Source: Sinosporangium siamense (GTDB taxonomy: Bacteria; Actinomycetota; Actinomycetes; Streptosporangiales; Streptosporangiaceae). From it: DNA of 64,000 bases. Shown here piece after piece: positions 33,856 to 43,496 of this stretch. The stretch lies in contig NZ_BOOW01000007.1 of assembly GCF_016863435.1 (NCBI RefSeq), positions 270,609-334,608 of the forward strand. The letters are read 5' to 3'. Made by a program: the position numbers and the translations under genes. Below the pieces are notes generated by a model. That model saw only the letters and a program-made list of their open reading frames with translations, was not told the origin of the DNA and did not search any database. How positions within the stretch are numbered: the first letter of the stretch is position 1; the number at the start of each line of letters is the position of its first letter.

Positions 33856-35283
33856 ATGGACTTCAAGGTCGCCGACCTTTCCCTTGCGGCCTTCGGGCGC
33901 AAAGAGATCCAGCTCGCCGAGCACGAGATGCCGGGCCTGATGGCGGTGCGCAAGGAATACGCGGCGGTCCAGCCCCTCAGGGGCGCGAAGATCATGGGCT
34001 CGCTGCACATGACCATCCAGACCGCGGTGCTCATCGAGACGCTGGTCGCGCTCGGTGCCGAGGTGCGCTGGGTGAGCTGCAACATCTTCTCCACCCAGGA
34101 CCACGCCGCCGCCGCGGTCGTCGTCGGCCCGAACGGCACGGTCGACAACCCGCAGGGTGTGCCGGTCTTCGCCTGGAAGGGCGAGACGCTGGAGGAATAC
34201 TGGTGGTGCACCGAGCAGGCGCTCATCTGGCCCGGCGACGAGGGTCCCAACATGATCCTCGACGACGGCGGCGACGCCACGCTGCTCGTGCACAAGGGCG
34301 CCGAATACGAGAAGGCGGGGGCGGTTCCAAGCGCGGGCGAGGGCGACCCCGAGGAGTGGCACGTCATCATCGACCTGCTCAGCCGCACGGTCGGCCCAGA
34401 GAAGCGCTGGTCCAAGATCGCTGAGCGCATCAAGGGCGTCACCGAGGAGACCACGACCGGTGTGCACCGTCTCTACGAGATGCACAAGAACGGGCAGCTC
34501 CTGTTCCCGGCCATCAACGTCAACGACTCGGTCACCAAGTCGAAGTTCGACAACAAATACGGCTGCCGCCACTCCGTCATCGACGGTCTCAACCGCGCCA
34601 CCGACGTGCTGATCGGCGGCAAGGTCGCCGTCGTCGCGGGCTACGGCGACGTGGGCAAGGGGTGCGCCGACGCGCTCCGCGGCCAGGGCGCCCGCGTCAT
34701 CGTCACCGAGATCGACCCGATCTGCGCCCTGCAGGCGGCGATGGACGGCTTCCAGGTGACCACGCTCGACGAGGTCGTCGGCATCGCCGACATCTTCGTC
34801 AGCACGACCGGCAACTTCGACGTCATCACCGCCGACCACATGTCGAAGATGAAGCACCAGGCCATCGTGTCCAACATCGGGCACTTCGACAACGAGATCG
34901 ACATGGCCGGCCTGGCCAAGGTCCCCGGGATCGTGAAGGAAGAGGTCAAGCCGCAGGTTCACACCTGGACCTTCCCCGACGGCCACTCGATCATCGTGCT
35001 GGCCGAGGGCCGCCTGATGAACCTCGGCTGCGCCACCGGCCACCCGTCGTTCGTCATGTCCAACTCGTTCACCAACCAGGTCATCGCCCAGATCGAGCTG
35101 TTCACCAAGACCGATGAATACGCGATCGGCGTGCACGTGCTGCCGAAGCACCTGGACGAGAAGGTCGCGCGGCTCCACCTCGACGCGCTGGGCATCAAGC
35201 TGACCACGCTGACCAAGGCTCAGGCCGAATACATCGGTGTGGACGTCGAGGGTCCCTACAAGCCGGATCACTACCGCTACTGA
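33856..35283 (+). CDS. sahH: S-adenosylhomocysteine hydrolase, bacterial type
   Basis: The 475-residue enzyme splits S-adenosylhomocysteine to adenosine and homocysteine using bound NAD. Seen are the substrate residues in [31 protein letters not shown] and [15 protein letters not shown], the NAD loop AGYGDVGKG, and the C-terminal KPDHYRY tail. The insertion of about 40 residues ([19 protein letters not shown]) marks the usual bacterial/mycobacterial subtype (Rv3248c). It lies alone between the MerR gene and a strong terminator. See the adjacent paralogue at 35403. Confidence 0.97.
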   Translation: MDFKVADLSLAAFGRKEIQLAEHEMPGLMAVRKEYAAVQPLRGAKIMGSLHMTIQTAVLIETLVALGAEVRWVSCNIFSTQDHAAAAVVVGPNGTVDNPQGVPVFAWKGETLEEYWWCTEQALIWPGDEGPNMILDDGGDATLLVHKGAEYEKAGAVPSAGEGDPEEWHVIIDLLSRTVGPEKRWSKIAERIKGVTEETTTGVHRLYEMHKNGQLLFPAINVNDSVTKSKFDNKYGCRHSVIDGLNRATDVLIGGKVAVVAGYGDVGKGCADALRGQGARVIVTEIDPICALQAAMDGFQVTTLDEVVGIADIFVSTTGNFDVITADHMSKMKHQAIVSNIGHFDNEIDMAGLAKVPGIVKEEVKPQVHTWTFPDGHSIIVLAEGRLMNLGCATGHPSFVMSNSFTNQVIAQIELFTKTDEYAIGVHVLPKHLDEKVARLHLDALGIKLTTLTKAQAEYIGVDVEGPYKPDHYRY

Positions 35284-35354
35284 GCCGGTCCGGCTCACCG
35301 ATCCGCCCGGCGGGTCGTGGGGTGAGACTGGTTCACTGATCCGACAAGCTTCAT

Positions 35355-35384
35355 AAAGCGGGGGCCTGCCATGGCCCCCGCTTT
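35355..35384. terminator. Strong hairpin between the two sahH genes
   Basis: AAAGCGGGGGCC and GGCCCCCGCTTT form a perfect 12-bp stem around the loop TGCCAT. It is 72 bp after the sahH stop and 18 bp before the second gene's start. No T run follows beyond the stem, so it may be Rho-independent only in part. Confidence 0.85.
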
Positions 35385-35402
35385 CAGCACAAGAGGAGCG
35401 AT

Positions 35403-36638
35403 GTGGACATCACGGCGGCGGGGGAGCGTCGAATAGGGTGGGCCGCCAGATCGATGCCGGTCCTGACCGCGCTCGGTGAACGTTTCGGTGTGGAACGCCC
35501 GCTCGAAGGGCTGCGGATCGCCGCCTGCCTGCACGTCACCGCGGAGACCGCCGTGCTCATGGGCACACTCCGGGCGGGCGGCGCCCAGATCTCCCTCGCG
35601 GCCTCCAACCCGCTGTCCACGCAGGACGACGTCGCCGCCGCCCTCCGCGAATACGGCGTCGACGTGCACGCCCGCGCCGGGGTCGACAGGGCTACCTACT
35701 ACCGCCACATCGACGAGGCACTCGACATCGGCCCTGACCTGGTGCTCGACGACGGATGCGATCTCGTCAACACGCTGCACACCACCCGCCTCGACCTACT
35801 CGACCAGGTCACCGGCGGGTGTGAGGAGACCACGACCGGCATCATCCGGCTCAGGCAGATGGCGGCCGAGGGGGCGCTCCGCTTCCCGGTGGTGGCCGTC
35901 AACGACACGCGCACCAAGCGGATGTTCGACAATCGGTACGGCACAGGCCAGTCAACCCTGGACGGCATCATGCGGGCCACCAACGCCCTGCTGGCGGGCC
36001 GCACCATCGTCGTCGCGGGATATGGCTATTGCGGGCGGGGCGTCGCTCAACGCGCCAAAGGGCTCGGGGCCAGAGTGATCGTCACCGAAATCGATCCGGT
36101 GAAGGCGCTCGACGCCGCCCTCGAAGGCTACGACGTGCGGCCGATGGCGGACGCCGCGGTCGTCGGCGACGTCTTCATCACGGTCACGGGCAACCGCGAC
36201 GTCATCCGGGCCGAACACCTTGCCGCCATGAAGGACGGCGCGATCCTCGCCAACGCCGGCCACTTCGACGTCGAGATCGATGTGCGGGCCCTCAGTGAGA
36301 TGGCGGAAGCCGTAAACCTCGGCATTCGCCCCAACACCGATGAATACGTGCTCCCCGGTGGCAGGCGTCTCCTTCTGCTCGCCGAGGGCCGTCTCGTCAA
36401 CCTCACAGCCGCGGAGGGGCATCCGGCGGCCGTGATGGACATGTCGTTCTCCGCTCAGGCCCTCGCCGTGGCCTGGCTCGCCCGCGAGCGGGGCGATCTG
36501 GCGCCCGGTGTGCACGACGTGCCGGAGGAGATCGACGCCGAGGTCGCCATGCTCAAGCTCGCCGCGGCGGGCATCGGGATCGACGACCTGACCCGGGAGC
36601 AGGAGGAATACCTGCATTCATGGCGCGTGGGCTCCTGA
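35403..36638 (+). CDS. S-adenosylhomocysteine hydrolase paralogue, archaeal/Thermotoga type
   Basis: The 411-residue protein has the full SAH hydrolase motif set (CLHVTAETAVLM, VLDDGCD, GCEETTTGIIRL, NDTRTKRMFDN, NAD loop AGYGYCGRG). It differs from the bacterial copy beside it: no insertion, YGTGQS instead of YGC at the active-site region, and a short C terminus EEYLHSWRVGS rather than KPDHYRY. These are features of the archaeal/Thermotoga subfamily, members of which may act on S-inosylhomocysteine. The GTG at 35403 has AAGAGGAG upstream. It is a distinct subfamily member rather than a simple duplication, so horizontal acquisition is plausible. Confidence 0.92.
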   Translation: MDITAAGERRIGWAARSMPVLTALGERFGVERPLEGLRIAACLHVTAETAVLMGTLRAGGAQISLAASNPLSTQDDVAAALREYGVDVHARAGVDRATYYRHIDEALDIGPDLVLDDGCDLVNTLHTTRLDLLDQVTGGCEETTTGIIRLRQMAAEGALRFPVVAVNDTRTKRMFDNRYGTGQSTLDGIMRATNALLAGRTIVVAGYGYCGRGVAQRAKGLGARVIVTEIDPVKALDAALEGYDVRPMADAAVVGDVFITVTGNRDVIRAEHLAAMKDGAILANAGHFDVEIDVRALSEMAEAVNLGIRPNTDEYVLPGGRRLLLLAEGRLVNLTAAEGHPAAVMDMSFSAQALAVAWLARERGDLAPGVHDVPEEIDAEVAMLKLAAAGIGIDDLTREQEEYLHSWRVGS

Positions 36639-36754
36639 CCGTGGCTTCGCCGTACTCCGGCGGCCGGACGATGCCGCTGCAGGGACCTGATCGTTCATGC
36701 TGGGACTATGAGGGGTGTCGGCGAGGCGGCTGAACGAGGGCGGGGTGGACACGG

Positions 36755-37480
36755 ATGCGGCTGTGGTTCAGGCGGTTGAGGGATGGCGAGGCGCGGGGAC
36801 GGCGGCTCCCCGTCGACCACTACGTCTCCGAGTTGGAACGTGTGTTGCGCGGTCCCTCACGCATGAGGGCCGACCTGGTGCGCGAGGTTCGTGACGGCCT
36901 GACGGACATGGCCGACGCGCTGGAGGACGACGGCCTGGTGCGGCCTGAGGCGGAGAGGGCGGCGGTGCTTGAGTTTGGCACGGTCGCCGAGGTGGCGCCC
37001 GGCCTTCAGCGTGAGTTGAGCTTCGCTCAGGGCAGGCGCACCGGGTGGCTGTTGTTCGTCGTCGTGGCGCTCCAGATGGCTGCCGCGGAGATCGCGTGGC
37101 GCAACGACCCACTGGCTGTGGGACCGTCGGTCAGGCTTTCCGAGGGCTACCTGTGTCTCGCCGACCTGATGGACAAGTCGCAATATGTGATCCTCGCCTT
37201 GGGCCTCGCCGCGGTGGCCGCCTTCGGTCCTGCGGGGCGCTGGTTGCCCGCGGGAACGGGCATGGTGCGTGCCGGCGGGCTCTTCGCCATCGTCGCGGTC
37301 GTGTTCAAGAGCATCATCGCCATCCACCTGGTCGCTCTCGTGCCGGGGATGATGGCCCAGCCGCTCACCCTGGGGGGCGCCGCCTACCAGGCGGCGGTCT
37401 TCTTCCTGCCCGTGTGTTTCGTGATGGCCTCCGGGTGGCGTTGTCTCCGCGTCGGCGGGGCACGGCTGCGGACGGCTTGA
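36755..37480 (+). CDS. Permease-prefix (HAAS-like) membrane protein
   Basis: The 241-residue protein has an N-terminal helical domain with VSELERVLRGPSRMRADLVREVRDGL, as in permease-prefix domains. It has about four membrane helices from residue 95 on (LLFVVVALQMAAAEIAW, ILALGLAAVAAFG, AGGLFAIVAVVFKSIIAIHL, AVFFLPVCFVMASG). Such proteins are usually regulated by a PadR-type repressor, which lies 270 bp downstream. The ATG at 36755 follows GGGG-rich sequence. The function is unknown. Confidence 0.75.
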   Translation: MRLWFRRLRDGEARGRRLPVDHYVSELERVLRGPSRMRADLVREVRDGLTDMADALEDDGLVRPEAERAAVLEFGTVAEVAPGLQRELSFAQGRRTGWLLFVVVALQMAAAEIAWRNDPLAVGPSVRLSEGYLCLADLMDKSQYVILALGLAAVAAFGPAGRWLPAGTGMVRAGGLFAIVAVVFKSIIAIHLVALVPGMMAQPLTLGGAAYQAAVFFLPVCFVMASGWRCLRVGGARLRTA

Positions 37481-37750
37481 GCGATCGGCCCGCGCGGCTT
37501 GTACGGCGGAGCCGGCCTGCCGACGGTGTGCCAGATTGGCGTCGGCCGGGTTTCCATCACAAATCGGATGAGGCATTGCCTCCCCGGATGATTTGAGTAA
37601 TGGTCCCTGGCGTGTAATTCCCGACACGAAAGTCACGCCAGTTATTTCATGCCTTTTCTTTGGCTCTCCGCCGTACTTGGATAAACCGCCAATTGCTCGG
37701 TGAGCCACGGGGCGCCGGGGTTTTCCGCAGGTGGCATGTAGACTGGCGAC

Positions 37751-38083
37751 ATGAAGCCGGACGAGCTGCGTGGACACCTGGATGCTCTGATCCTGGCCGT
37801 TCTTGAGAAAGAGGCGCTCCACGGTTACGCGATCATGGAGGAGCTGGGCAAGCTGAGCTCCGGCGCCATCGACCTCCCCACCGGCACGCTCTACCCCGGC
37901 CTGCGCCGCCTCGAGCGGATCGGCTATTTGCGCAGCTCATGGAGCACCGTCGGCGGCCGTCAGCGCCGCACTTACGAGTTGACCAGCGCCGGGCGGCGCG
38001 CGCTCGCCGACGAGCGGAGCGCGTGGCAGCGGTTCACCTCGGTCATCGGCGCGGTGCTCGACCCCTCGGCGACCCACACCTGA
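37751..38083 (+). CDS. PadR-family transcriptional regulator
   Basis: The 110-residue winged-helix protein has the PadR signature LILAVLEKEALHGYAIMEEL, then TGTLYPGLRRLERIGYLRSSW and GGRQRRTYELTSAGRRAL. PadR proteins repress neighbours, commonly a membrane protein with a permease-prefix domain, like the one upstream. The usual order is PadR first; here it follows after a 270-bp gap that contains GGCGTG...CACGCC, a possible operator. It converges on the DUF305 gene. Confidence 0.88.
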   Translation: MKPDELRGHLDALILAVLEKEALHGYAIMEELGKLSSGAIDLPTGTLYPGLRRLERIGYLRSSWSTVGGRQRRTYELTSAGRRALADERSAWQRFTSVIGAVLDPSATHT

Positions 38084-38169
38084 TCCCACACCTGAGGCGG
38101 GCCCGGGCCCGCGGCCGGTGAGCGCAAATCCCGGCTGCGGACGGCATATCGTGCCCCGTGCGCAAACGG

Positions 38170-38841
38170 TTAAGACTCCGCCTGCATGCCGCGCATACGC
38201 CTGATCTCCGCAGATTGAATGGCGATCACGTCGTTCGCCATTTCCTCGACCAGCACGTGTGATCCTTGGGCGAGTGCGATTTCCGCCATGGCGATCGCCC
38301 CCTGGTGGTGGCTGATCATCAACTCCAGGAACAGCCGGTCGAACTCCTTGCCCTGCGCGGCTTTCAGCGCGTCCATTTGCTCCGCGGTGACCATGCCCGG
38401 CATGTCCTTCTGCAGGGCGTGATCGTGGCCGGGGGCCTTCTGCCCCTGGGACTGGAGCCAGGCCGCCATGCCCTTGATCTCGGGTCCTTGGGCGTCTTTG
38501 ATGCGTGAGGCGAGCCCCTTGAGTTTCTCCGATACCGCCCGGGACGGCGCGAGCACGCTCATGTCGAGGGCCTGCCGGTGGTGCATGATCATGTCTTGGG
38601 CGTAGCGGATGTCGGCCGCGTTGGCGACGGGGGAGGGCACCGCCGTCCGCAGCGCGTCGGGTGACAGGGTCGCCGCGGGCTCGCCGGGTCTTCCGGGGGC
38701 GATGACCGGCACGGTGGGCAGGTCGGACGCCGCGGCCCGAGGCTCGCCCGCGGGCTTCTCCGAGGTGCATCCGGCTGCTAAAAGGCCCGCTCCGAGGATG
38801 GTCGCCGACAGGATGAGGGACCTGCTGCGCGCTTTCGGCAA
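38170..38841 (-). CDS. DUF305 family lipoprotein
   Basis: The 223-residue protein has a lipobox LLAAGC, with Cys at about residue 25, then a flexible linker and a helical DUF305 domain. MIMHHRQALDM and MISHHQGAIAM are the paired HH motifs, which probably bind metal. DUF305 proteins are often found with copper or heavy-metal genes, but the function is unproved. The start is TTG at 38841, chosen because AAGGAGG lies five bases upstream and the signal sequence begins there. It diverges from the LVIVD gene, with which the family often pairs. Confidence 0.85.
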   Translation of the reverse strand: MPKARSRSLILSATILGAGLLAAGCTSEKPAGEPRAAASDLPTVPVIAPGRPGEPAATLSPDALRTAVPSPVANAADIRYAQDMIMHHRQALDMSVLAPSRAVSEKLKGLASRIKDAQGPEIKGMAAWLQSQGQKAPGHDHALQKDMPGMVTAEQMDALKAAQGKEFDRLFLELMISHHQGAIAMAEIALAQGSHVLVEEMANDVIAIQSAEIRRMRGMQAES

Positions 38842-39006
38842 CCCGGCCTCCTTGCTTGAGGGTCCTTGCGGGCCGCCACCTTAGCCCGGTATCCGAACGT
38901 CGTAAAGACGTCAAATCCGCATGAACTCCTGACAAGATGACATCTAGCTGGTTTAGCGGGAACGGTTAAGAATCTCACCATTTACCCCCCAAATAGGAGG
39001 TCCTCC

Positions 39007-40458
39007 GTGACGTCCGTACGAGGGCGCAGCCGGACCGGCCGCGCGCTTGTGGTCATCGGCGCGGCTATAGCCATGATGGCCGCCACGTTGGCACCAATGC
39101 TCCCAGCTCAGGCTGCCTCCGCCGACATCCCGGCAGTCGACGAGATCGTTAAGAGTCCCAACATCCAGCACGTGGCGAACCTGCCGAAGCAGGCGCCCTT
39201 CGACACCGTCAACGCCTACGGCACCGACCTGGCCTTCCAGGACGACTACGCCTACGTCGGCAACTACAGCGGTTTCACCATCTACGACATCGAGCAGCCG
39301 AAGCGTCCGCGCCTCGTCAGCCAGGTGCTCTGCCCCGGCTCGCAGAACGACGTCTCGGTCTACGGCAACCTGCTGTTCCTGTCGACCGACTCGTCCCGCA
39401 GCAACGACTCATGCAACAGCGTGGGACAGAGCGCCACGATCAAAGAGTCGTGGGAAGGCATCAAGATCTTCGACGTGAGCGACGTGCGCAATCCGCGCTA
39501 CGTCAAGTCGATCGAGACCGACTGCGGCTCCCACACCCACACCCTGGTTCCCGGCAAGGACCGTAGGACGGTCTATCTTTACATCTCGTCCTACAGCCCG
39601 AACTCGGCGTTCCCCGACTGTCAGCCTCCGCACGACAAGATCTCCATCATCAAGGTCCCGGTGCGCGCCCCCGACCAGGCGGCCCTCATCGGCGCCCCGA
39701 ACATCTTCCCCGACGGCGGCAACCCGGGTGAGCGCCTGCCCTATCCCGAGGGCACCTCGGCCACCACCGGCTGCCACGACATCACCGTCTTCCCCGAGAA
39801 GGATCTCGCGGCCGGCGCCTGCATGGGCGACGGCGTCCTCATCGACATCTCCGACCGTGAGAACCCCCGGGTGACCGCGACGGTGCGCGACGACCTCAAC
39901 TTCGCGTTCTGGCACTCGGCCACCTTCAACAACGAGGGCACCAAGGTCGTCTTCACCGACGAGCTCGGCGGCGGCGGCACCGCGACCTGTGACGCCACCA
40001 TCGGCGATAAGCGCGGCGCCAACGGCATCTACGACATCGTCGACGGCCAGCTGGTGTTCCGCAGCTACTTCAAACTCCCGCGCCACCAGGCCACCACTGA
40101 GAACTGCGTCGCCCACAACGGCTCGCTGATCCCGGTCAAGGGCAAGGACATCATGGTCCAGGCGTGGTATCAGGGCGGCATCTCGGTGTGGGACTTCACC
40201 GACTCCGCCAACCCGCACCAGTTCGCCTACTTCGAGCGCGGCCCGCTCAGCGACACCCAGCTCGTCCTCGGCGGTGTCTGGTCGTCGTATTGGTACAACG
40301 GCTACATCTACAACAGCGACATCCAAAAGGGACTCGACGTCCTCCGGCTTAACGACCCGCGCACCAACAAGGCACGTGGCGTCGAGGTGGACATCCTTAA
40401 CGCCCAGACGCAATACACCTACCCGGAGCGTGGGCACGGCGACGATGACGACGACTGA
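39007..40458 (+). CDS. LVIVD-repeat secreted beta-propeller-like protein
   Basis: The 483-residue protein has a signal peptide of about 36 residues (ALVVIGAAIAMMAATLAPMLPAQA). Repeats such as YAYVGNYSGFTIYDIEQPKRPRLV and IKIFDVSDVRNPRYVKSI are LVIVD units of a predicted beta-propeller. Several Cys pairs suggest disulfides. The C terminus ends with a short acidic GDDDDD. The GTG at 39007 has AGGAGG. It faces away from the DUF305 lipoprotein across 165 bp. Extracellular binding or structural function is inferred. Confidence 0.88.
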   Translation: MTSVRGRSRTGRALVVIGAAIAMMAATLAPMLPAQAASADIPAVDEIVKSPNIQHVANLPKQAPFDTVNAYGTDLAFQDDYAYVGNYSGFTIYDIEQPKRPRLVSQVLCPGSQNDVSVYGNLLFLSTDSSRSNDSCNSVGQSATIKESWEGIKIFDVSDVRNPRYVKSIETDCGSHTHTLVPGKDRRTVYLYISSYSPNSAFPDCQPPHDKISIIKVPVRAPDQAALIGAPNIFPDGGNPGERLPYPEGTSATTGCHDITVFPEKDLAAGACMGDGVLIDISDRENPRVTATVRDDLNFAFWHSATFNNEGTKVVFTDELGGGGTATCDATIGDKRGANGIYDIVDGQLVFRSYFKLPRHQATTENCVAHNGSLIPVKGKDIMVQAWYQGGISVWDFTDSANPHQFAYFERGPLSDTQLVLGGVWSSYWYNGYIYNSDIQKGLDVLRLNDPRTNKARGVEVDILNAQTQYTYPERGHGDDDDD

Positions 40459-40511
40459 CCGGATCTAACCGATCCACCCGTGCGGCCACCCTCGCGGTGA
40501 CCGTACACCCC

Positions 40512-40546
40512 GGCGGGGGCCGTTCACCGGCTCCCGCCCTTTTTTT
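40512..40546 (+). terminator. Intrinsic terminator of the LVIVD gene
   Basis: GGCGGGGGCCG and CGGCTCCCGCC, with loop TTCAC, form a stem of about 11 bp followed by CTTTTTTT. It also closes the convergent RDD gene. Confidence 0.93.
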
Positions 40547-40567
40547 CGCGCATGTGTTCGCGCATGC

Positions 40568-41758
40568 TCAGCTTGGGAGCACGAACCCACCCGGAGTGGG
40601 ATCGGAGGCGGACCGCCCCTCAGGCGCCACGGCGCCGGGTACGGCACCGCCGGGCTGACCACTCGCCGCGGACGGGGGAGCCTGCCCATGCCCGCCGGGG
40701 TGCCCCCAGGCGCCGGGCTGGGCCTGGGGCTGCACGGCGCCAGGTTGAGCGTAAGGCTGTGCGGCGGCGCCGGGGTGGGGGTGAGACTGCGCGGTGCCCG
40801 GCACGGCACCGCCGGGGTAGGCGTAATGCTGCGCTGCGTCAGGTTGAGCGTAAGGCTGCACAGCGCCCGGTACGGCACCGCCGGTGTGGGTGGCCATCGC
40901 GGCGTGGCCCGCGTCCGGGTGTCCCCACGGACTCGGGTTCGGGTTCGGGCTCGGCGGAGCGGACTGCCACGGGGCCGCCTGCGGAGCGTGGGCCTGCTGC
41001 CCGGCGCCGGAGAGCCGGCCGGCCAGCCGGGCGTGGTCGCGGTTGCGGCGCTCGGCGAGGACGGCGGACAGGTAGACCCAGGCGGGCACACCCGGCGGCG
41101 GGGGCGGCGACACGACGGCGGCGACCTGGGCGGCGATGCGGTTGCCCATCTCGTGGCCGACGGCGGGGGCCAGGTGGTCGAGCCGGGCCAGATATTGCCG
41201 TGCCGTACCCGCCAGTTCGACCGACAGGCGCGACAACTCCAGGGTGGCCGCCCATGCGGCCAGGGAGGCGGGGATCTCCAGGGTGGGCTCCTGGGCCCGC
41301 GGGCCGCGCTCCGAGATGACGGCGGTGCCGGAGAAGATGTCCCCGAGCCGTTTCCCCTTGGCCGAGATCAGCGAGGTGATCAGCGCCGGGGCCCCGAGCA
41401 GCAGCCAGAACTCCACCACCCCGGCGAGCGCACGGAACAGCGCCTGCCTGAAGCGCTCCGGGCTGCCGTCCTCGGAGACGACCCGCAACCCGAGCGCCAT
41501 CTTCCCGGGGGTGCGGCCGCGCGTGAGACTTTCGAAGGCCGTGGGATAACCCACGATGACGAGCACGATGAACAGGAGGAGCATCGCGGACGACATCGCA
41601 CCGTCGGTGATCACCGAGGCGTTGGCCACCAGCAGGATGACCGTGACCATGAACGCGAGCTGGATCACGGCGTCGATGAAGATCGAGAGCGCGCGGGTGG
41701 GCAGTTGGGCGAGCCGTACCTCGACGACCACGGCCTCGCCGGTCACGACATCGGTCAC
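40568..41758 (-). CDS. RDD-family membrane protein with long Pro/Ala/Gln tail
   Basis: The 396-residue protein has three to four hydrophobic helices in residues 20-160. The RDD signature is LPTRALSIFIDAVIQL and GRTPGKMALGLRVV. A helical middle region follows, and the last about 130 residues are low complexity with AQPGAVQP-like repeats, probably disordered and cytoplasmic. RDD proteins are of poorly known transport function. The start is GTG at 41758. In relatives it neighbours SpoIIM-type and MoxR operons, as here. Confidence 0.88.
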   Translation of the reverse strand: MTDVVTGEAVVVEVRLAQLPTRALSIFIDAVIQLAFMVTVILLVANASVITDGAMSSAMLLLFIVLVIVGYPTAFESLTRGRTPGKMALGLRVVSEDGSPERFRQALFRALAGVVEFWLLLGAPALITSLISAKGKRLGDIFSGTAVISERGPRAQEPTLEIPASLAAWAATLELSRLSVELAGTARQYLARLDHLAPAVGHEMGNRIAAQVAAVVSPPPPPGVPAWVYLSAVLAERRNRDHARLAGRLSGAGQQAHAPQAAPWQSAPPSPNPNPSPWGHPDAGHAAMATHTGGAVPGAVQPYAQPDAAQHYAYPGGAVPGTAQSHPHPGAAAQPYAQPGAVQPQAQPGAWGHPGGHGQAPPSAASGQPGGAVPGAVAPEGRSASDPTPGGFVLPS

Positions 41759-42258
41759 GTCTCGCAGCCTATGGGAGTCGCCGACTCCGCGGCCAATCGA
41801 GGAGATCTCCCGGAGTCAGAGGCGCCGGTAAAGAGCATCTTGCAGGAAGGCCGGCCTGCCCACGCCCCGTTACCTCTCAGGCAGGGGCAGCAGTTCCCGC
41901 CCGGACGTCGAATGTCGGCAGTGGAATCCGAGGCAAGGTGCTGGGCAGGAGATCGCTCGGGAACGACTGGACCGGCGGGCTGGGGAGGAGACGCAAGTCG
42001 GAGGTGCGGAACGGAGACGGGCGCACGGAGTCCGAGGAGGTGTCCGGGGCGCCGGGGGAGAGCAGCGGGCGATGGTCGCGAGCATCTCGGGGGAGAGCTC
42101 CGCCAGGCTGCGGACCGTTTCCGATTTCGCATCGGGTAAAAGGGCGCGGAACCGCGATGCGTTTAGGAAGAACTTCAAAAATCACGAGGCGCGGGGCTCC
42201 GCCGCGGCCTCACCAGGGCCGAGGTGCCGCGAGGTGGGGAAGCCAATAGGCTCACGAT
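41759..42258. other. 500-bp divergent gap
   Basis: This lies between the RDD (-) and SpoIIM-type (+) genes. I see no supported gene. On the minus strand 42178 to about 42060 can be read as about 40 plausible residues (SETVRSLAELSPEMLATIAR), but the frame then degrades and has no ribosome site; it may be a remnant. The other frames are shadows. Confidence 0.5.
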
Positions 42259-43254
42259 GTGGATATCGACGCCTTCGTGACCGCGCACAGCCCCGCCTGG
42301 GACCGGCTGGAAGAGCTGATCAAGAACCGGCGCTCGCTGGACGGCGCACAGGTGGACGAACTCGTCGATCTCTACCAGAGGGTCGCGACCCACCTGTCCA
42401 TCGCCAGGTCAGGCGACGCCGACCCCGTGCTCGTGGGGCGCCTCTCGGCTCTCGTGGCGCGGGCACGTTCGGCGGTGACGGGCGCGCACACGCCCGCCTG
42501 GCGGGAGTTCGTCAGGTTCTTCCAGGTCTCGCTGCCGGTGGTCGTCTACCGGGCCCGCTGGTGGTGGCTCGGCACCACGGCGGCCTTCGTGGTCGTCTCC
42601 GTGATCGTCGGCTGGTGGGTGGCGGTCAACCCCGAGGTGCAGGCGACGATCGCCTCCCCCGAGGAGATCAAGCAGATGGTGGAGCACGACTTCGCCGACT
42701 ACTACTCGGAGAACCCCGCCGCGTCCTTCGCCGGACAGGTGTGGACGAACAACGCCTGGATCTCCCTCCAGGTGATCGCCTACTCCATCCTGCTCGGCAT
42801 ACCCATCCCCTGGGTGCTCTGGCAGAACGCCCTCAACGTCGGGGCCGCAGGCGGCCTCATGGGCTCGCGCGGCAAACTCGACGTCTTCTTCGGCCTGATC
42901 CTCCCGCACGGCCTGCTCGAACTCACCGCCATCTTCCTCGCCGCCGCCGTAGGCATGCGCCTCGGCTGGACCGCGATCGCCCCCGGCGCCCGCCGCCGCG
43001 GCGAGGTCCTCGCCGAACAGGGCCGCGCCGTGGTGAGCGTCGCCCTCGGCCTGGTGATCGTCCTGTTCATCTCCGGCCTCATCGAGGCCCTCGTCACCCC
43101 GTCCCCCCTCCCCACCTGGGCGCGCATCGCCATCGGGGTGCTCGCCGAGGCGCTGTTCCTGGCCTATGTCCTCGTCTTCGGCCGCCGCGCCGCGCGGGCC
43201 GGCGAGACGGGCGACATCGAACGCGCTCCGGACCTCGCCCCCACGACAGGCTGA
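42259..43254 (+). CDS. Stage II sporulation protein M-type membrane protein
   Basis: The 331-residue protein has a soluble helical N-terminal region (about 95 residues) then five to six membrane helices. NNAWISLQVIAYSILLGIPIPWVLWQN and GLILPHGLLELTAIFLAAAVGMRL are the SpoIIM/UPF0104-type signatures. In Bacillus SpoIIM acts in engulfment, but the actinobacterial relatives have no assigned role. The GTG at 42259 is preceded by purines. It is divergent from RDD; the five-gene DUF58 operon at 43497 faces it. Confidence 0.9.
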   Translation: MDIDAFVTAHSPAWDRLEELIKNRRSLDGAQVDELVDLYQRVATHLSIARSGDADPVLVGRLSALVARARSAVTGAHTPAWREFVRFFQVSLPVVVYRARWWWLGTTAAFVVVSVIVGWWVAVNPEVQATIASPEEIKQMVEHDFADYYSENPAASFAGQVWTNNAWISLQVIAYSILLGIPIPWVLWQNALNVGAAGGLMGSRGKLDVFFGLILPHGLLELTAIFLAAAVGMRLGWTAIAPGARRRGEVLAEQGRAVVSVALGLVIVLFISGLIEALVTPSPLPTWARIAIGVLAEALFLAYVLVFGRRAARAGETGDIERAPDLAPTTG

Positions 43255-43288
43255 GAGACGGCGAGGGCCGTACGGGACCGGGTGGGCC

Positions 43289-43495
43289 CGGCTTCGCCGT
43301 ACGAGCCCGGTGAGGCTCGGCTTCGCCGTACGAGCCCGGTGGAGATGCGGTGGAAGCCCCCGGGCGCCCTGGCCGGCGCACGCCGGCGTCGTGGTGCTCC
43401 TCCGCCACGCTCCGCCGTAAGGAGACCCGGATGTGCCGTACGAGCCCGGGGTGAGGCACGGCTCCGGCTAAGGCTCGGCTTCGCCGTACGGGGTG
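43289..43495. repeat. Cluster of GGCTTCGCCGTACGAGCC elements
   Basis: GGCTTCGCCGTACGAGCCCGG occurs at 43290-43310 and again at 43319-43339 as a direct 29-bp repeat, then in variant form near 43433-43455 and 43474-43490. Each copy is self-complementary and resembles the dispersed palindrome listed in the findings. The 240-bp gap between the SpoIIM-type and DUF58 genes contains nothing else. Confidence 0.7.
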
Positions 43496-43496
43496 C

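Noticed and set aside
41870..42178. Minus-strand ORF with a plausible helical first 40 residues
   Set aside because: TTG start without a ribosome site, and the latter half is Pro/Arg-rich; at most a remnant.
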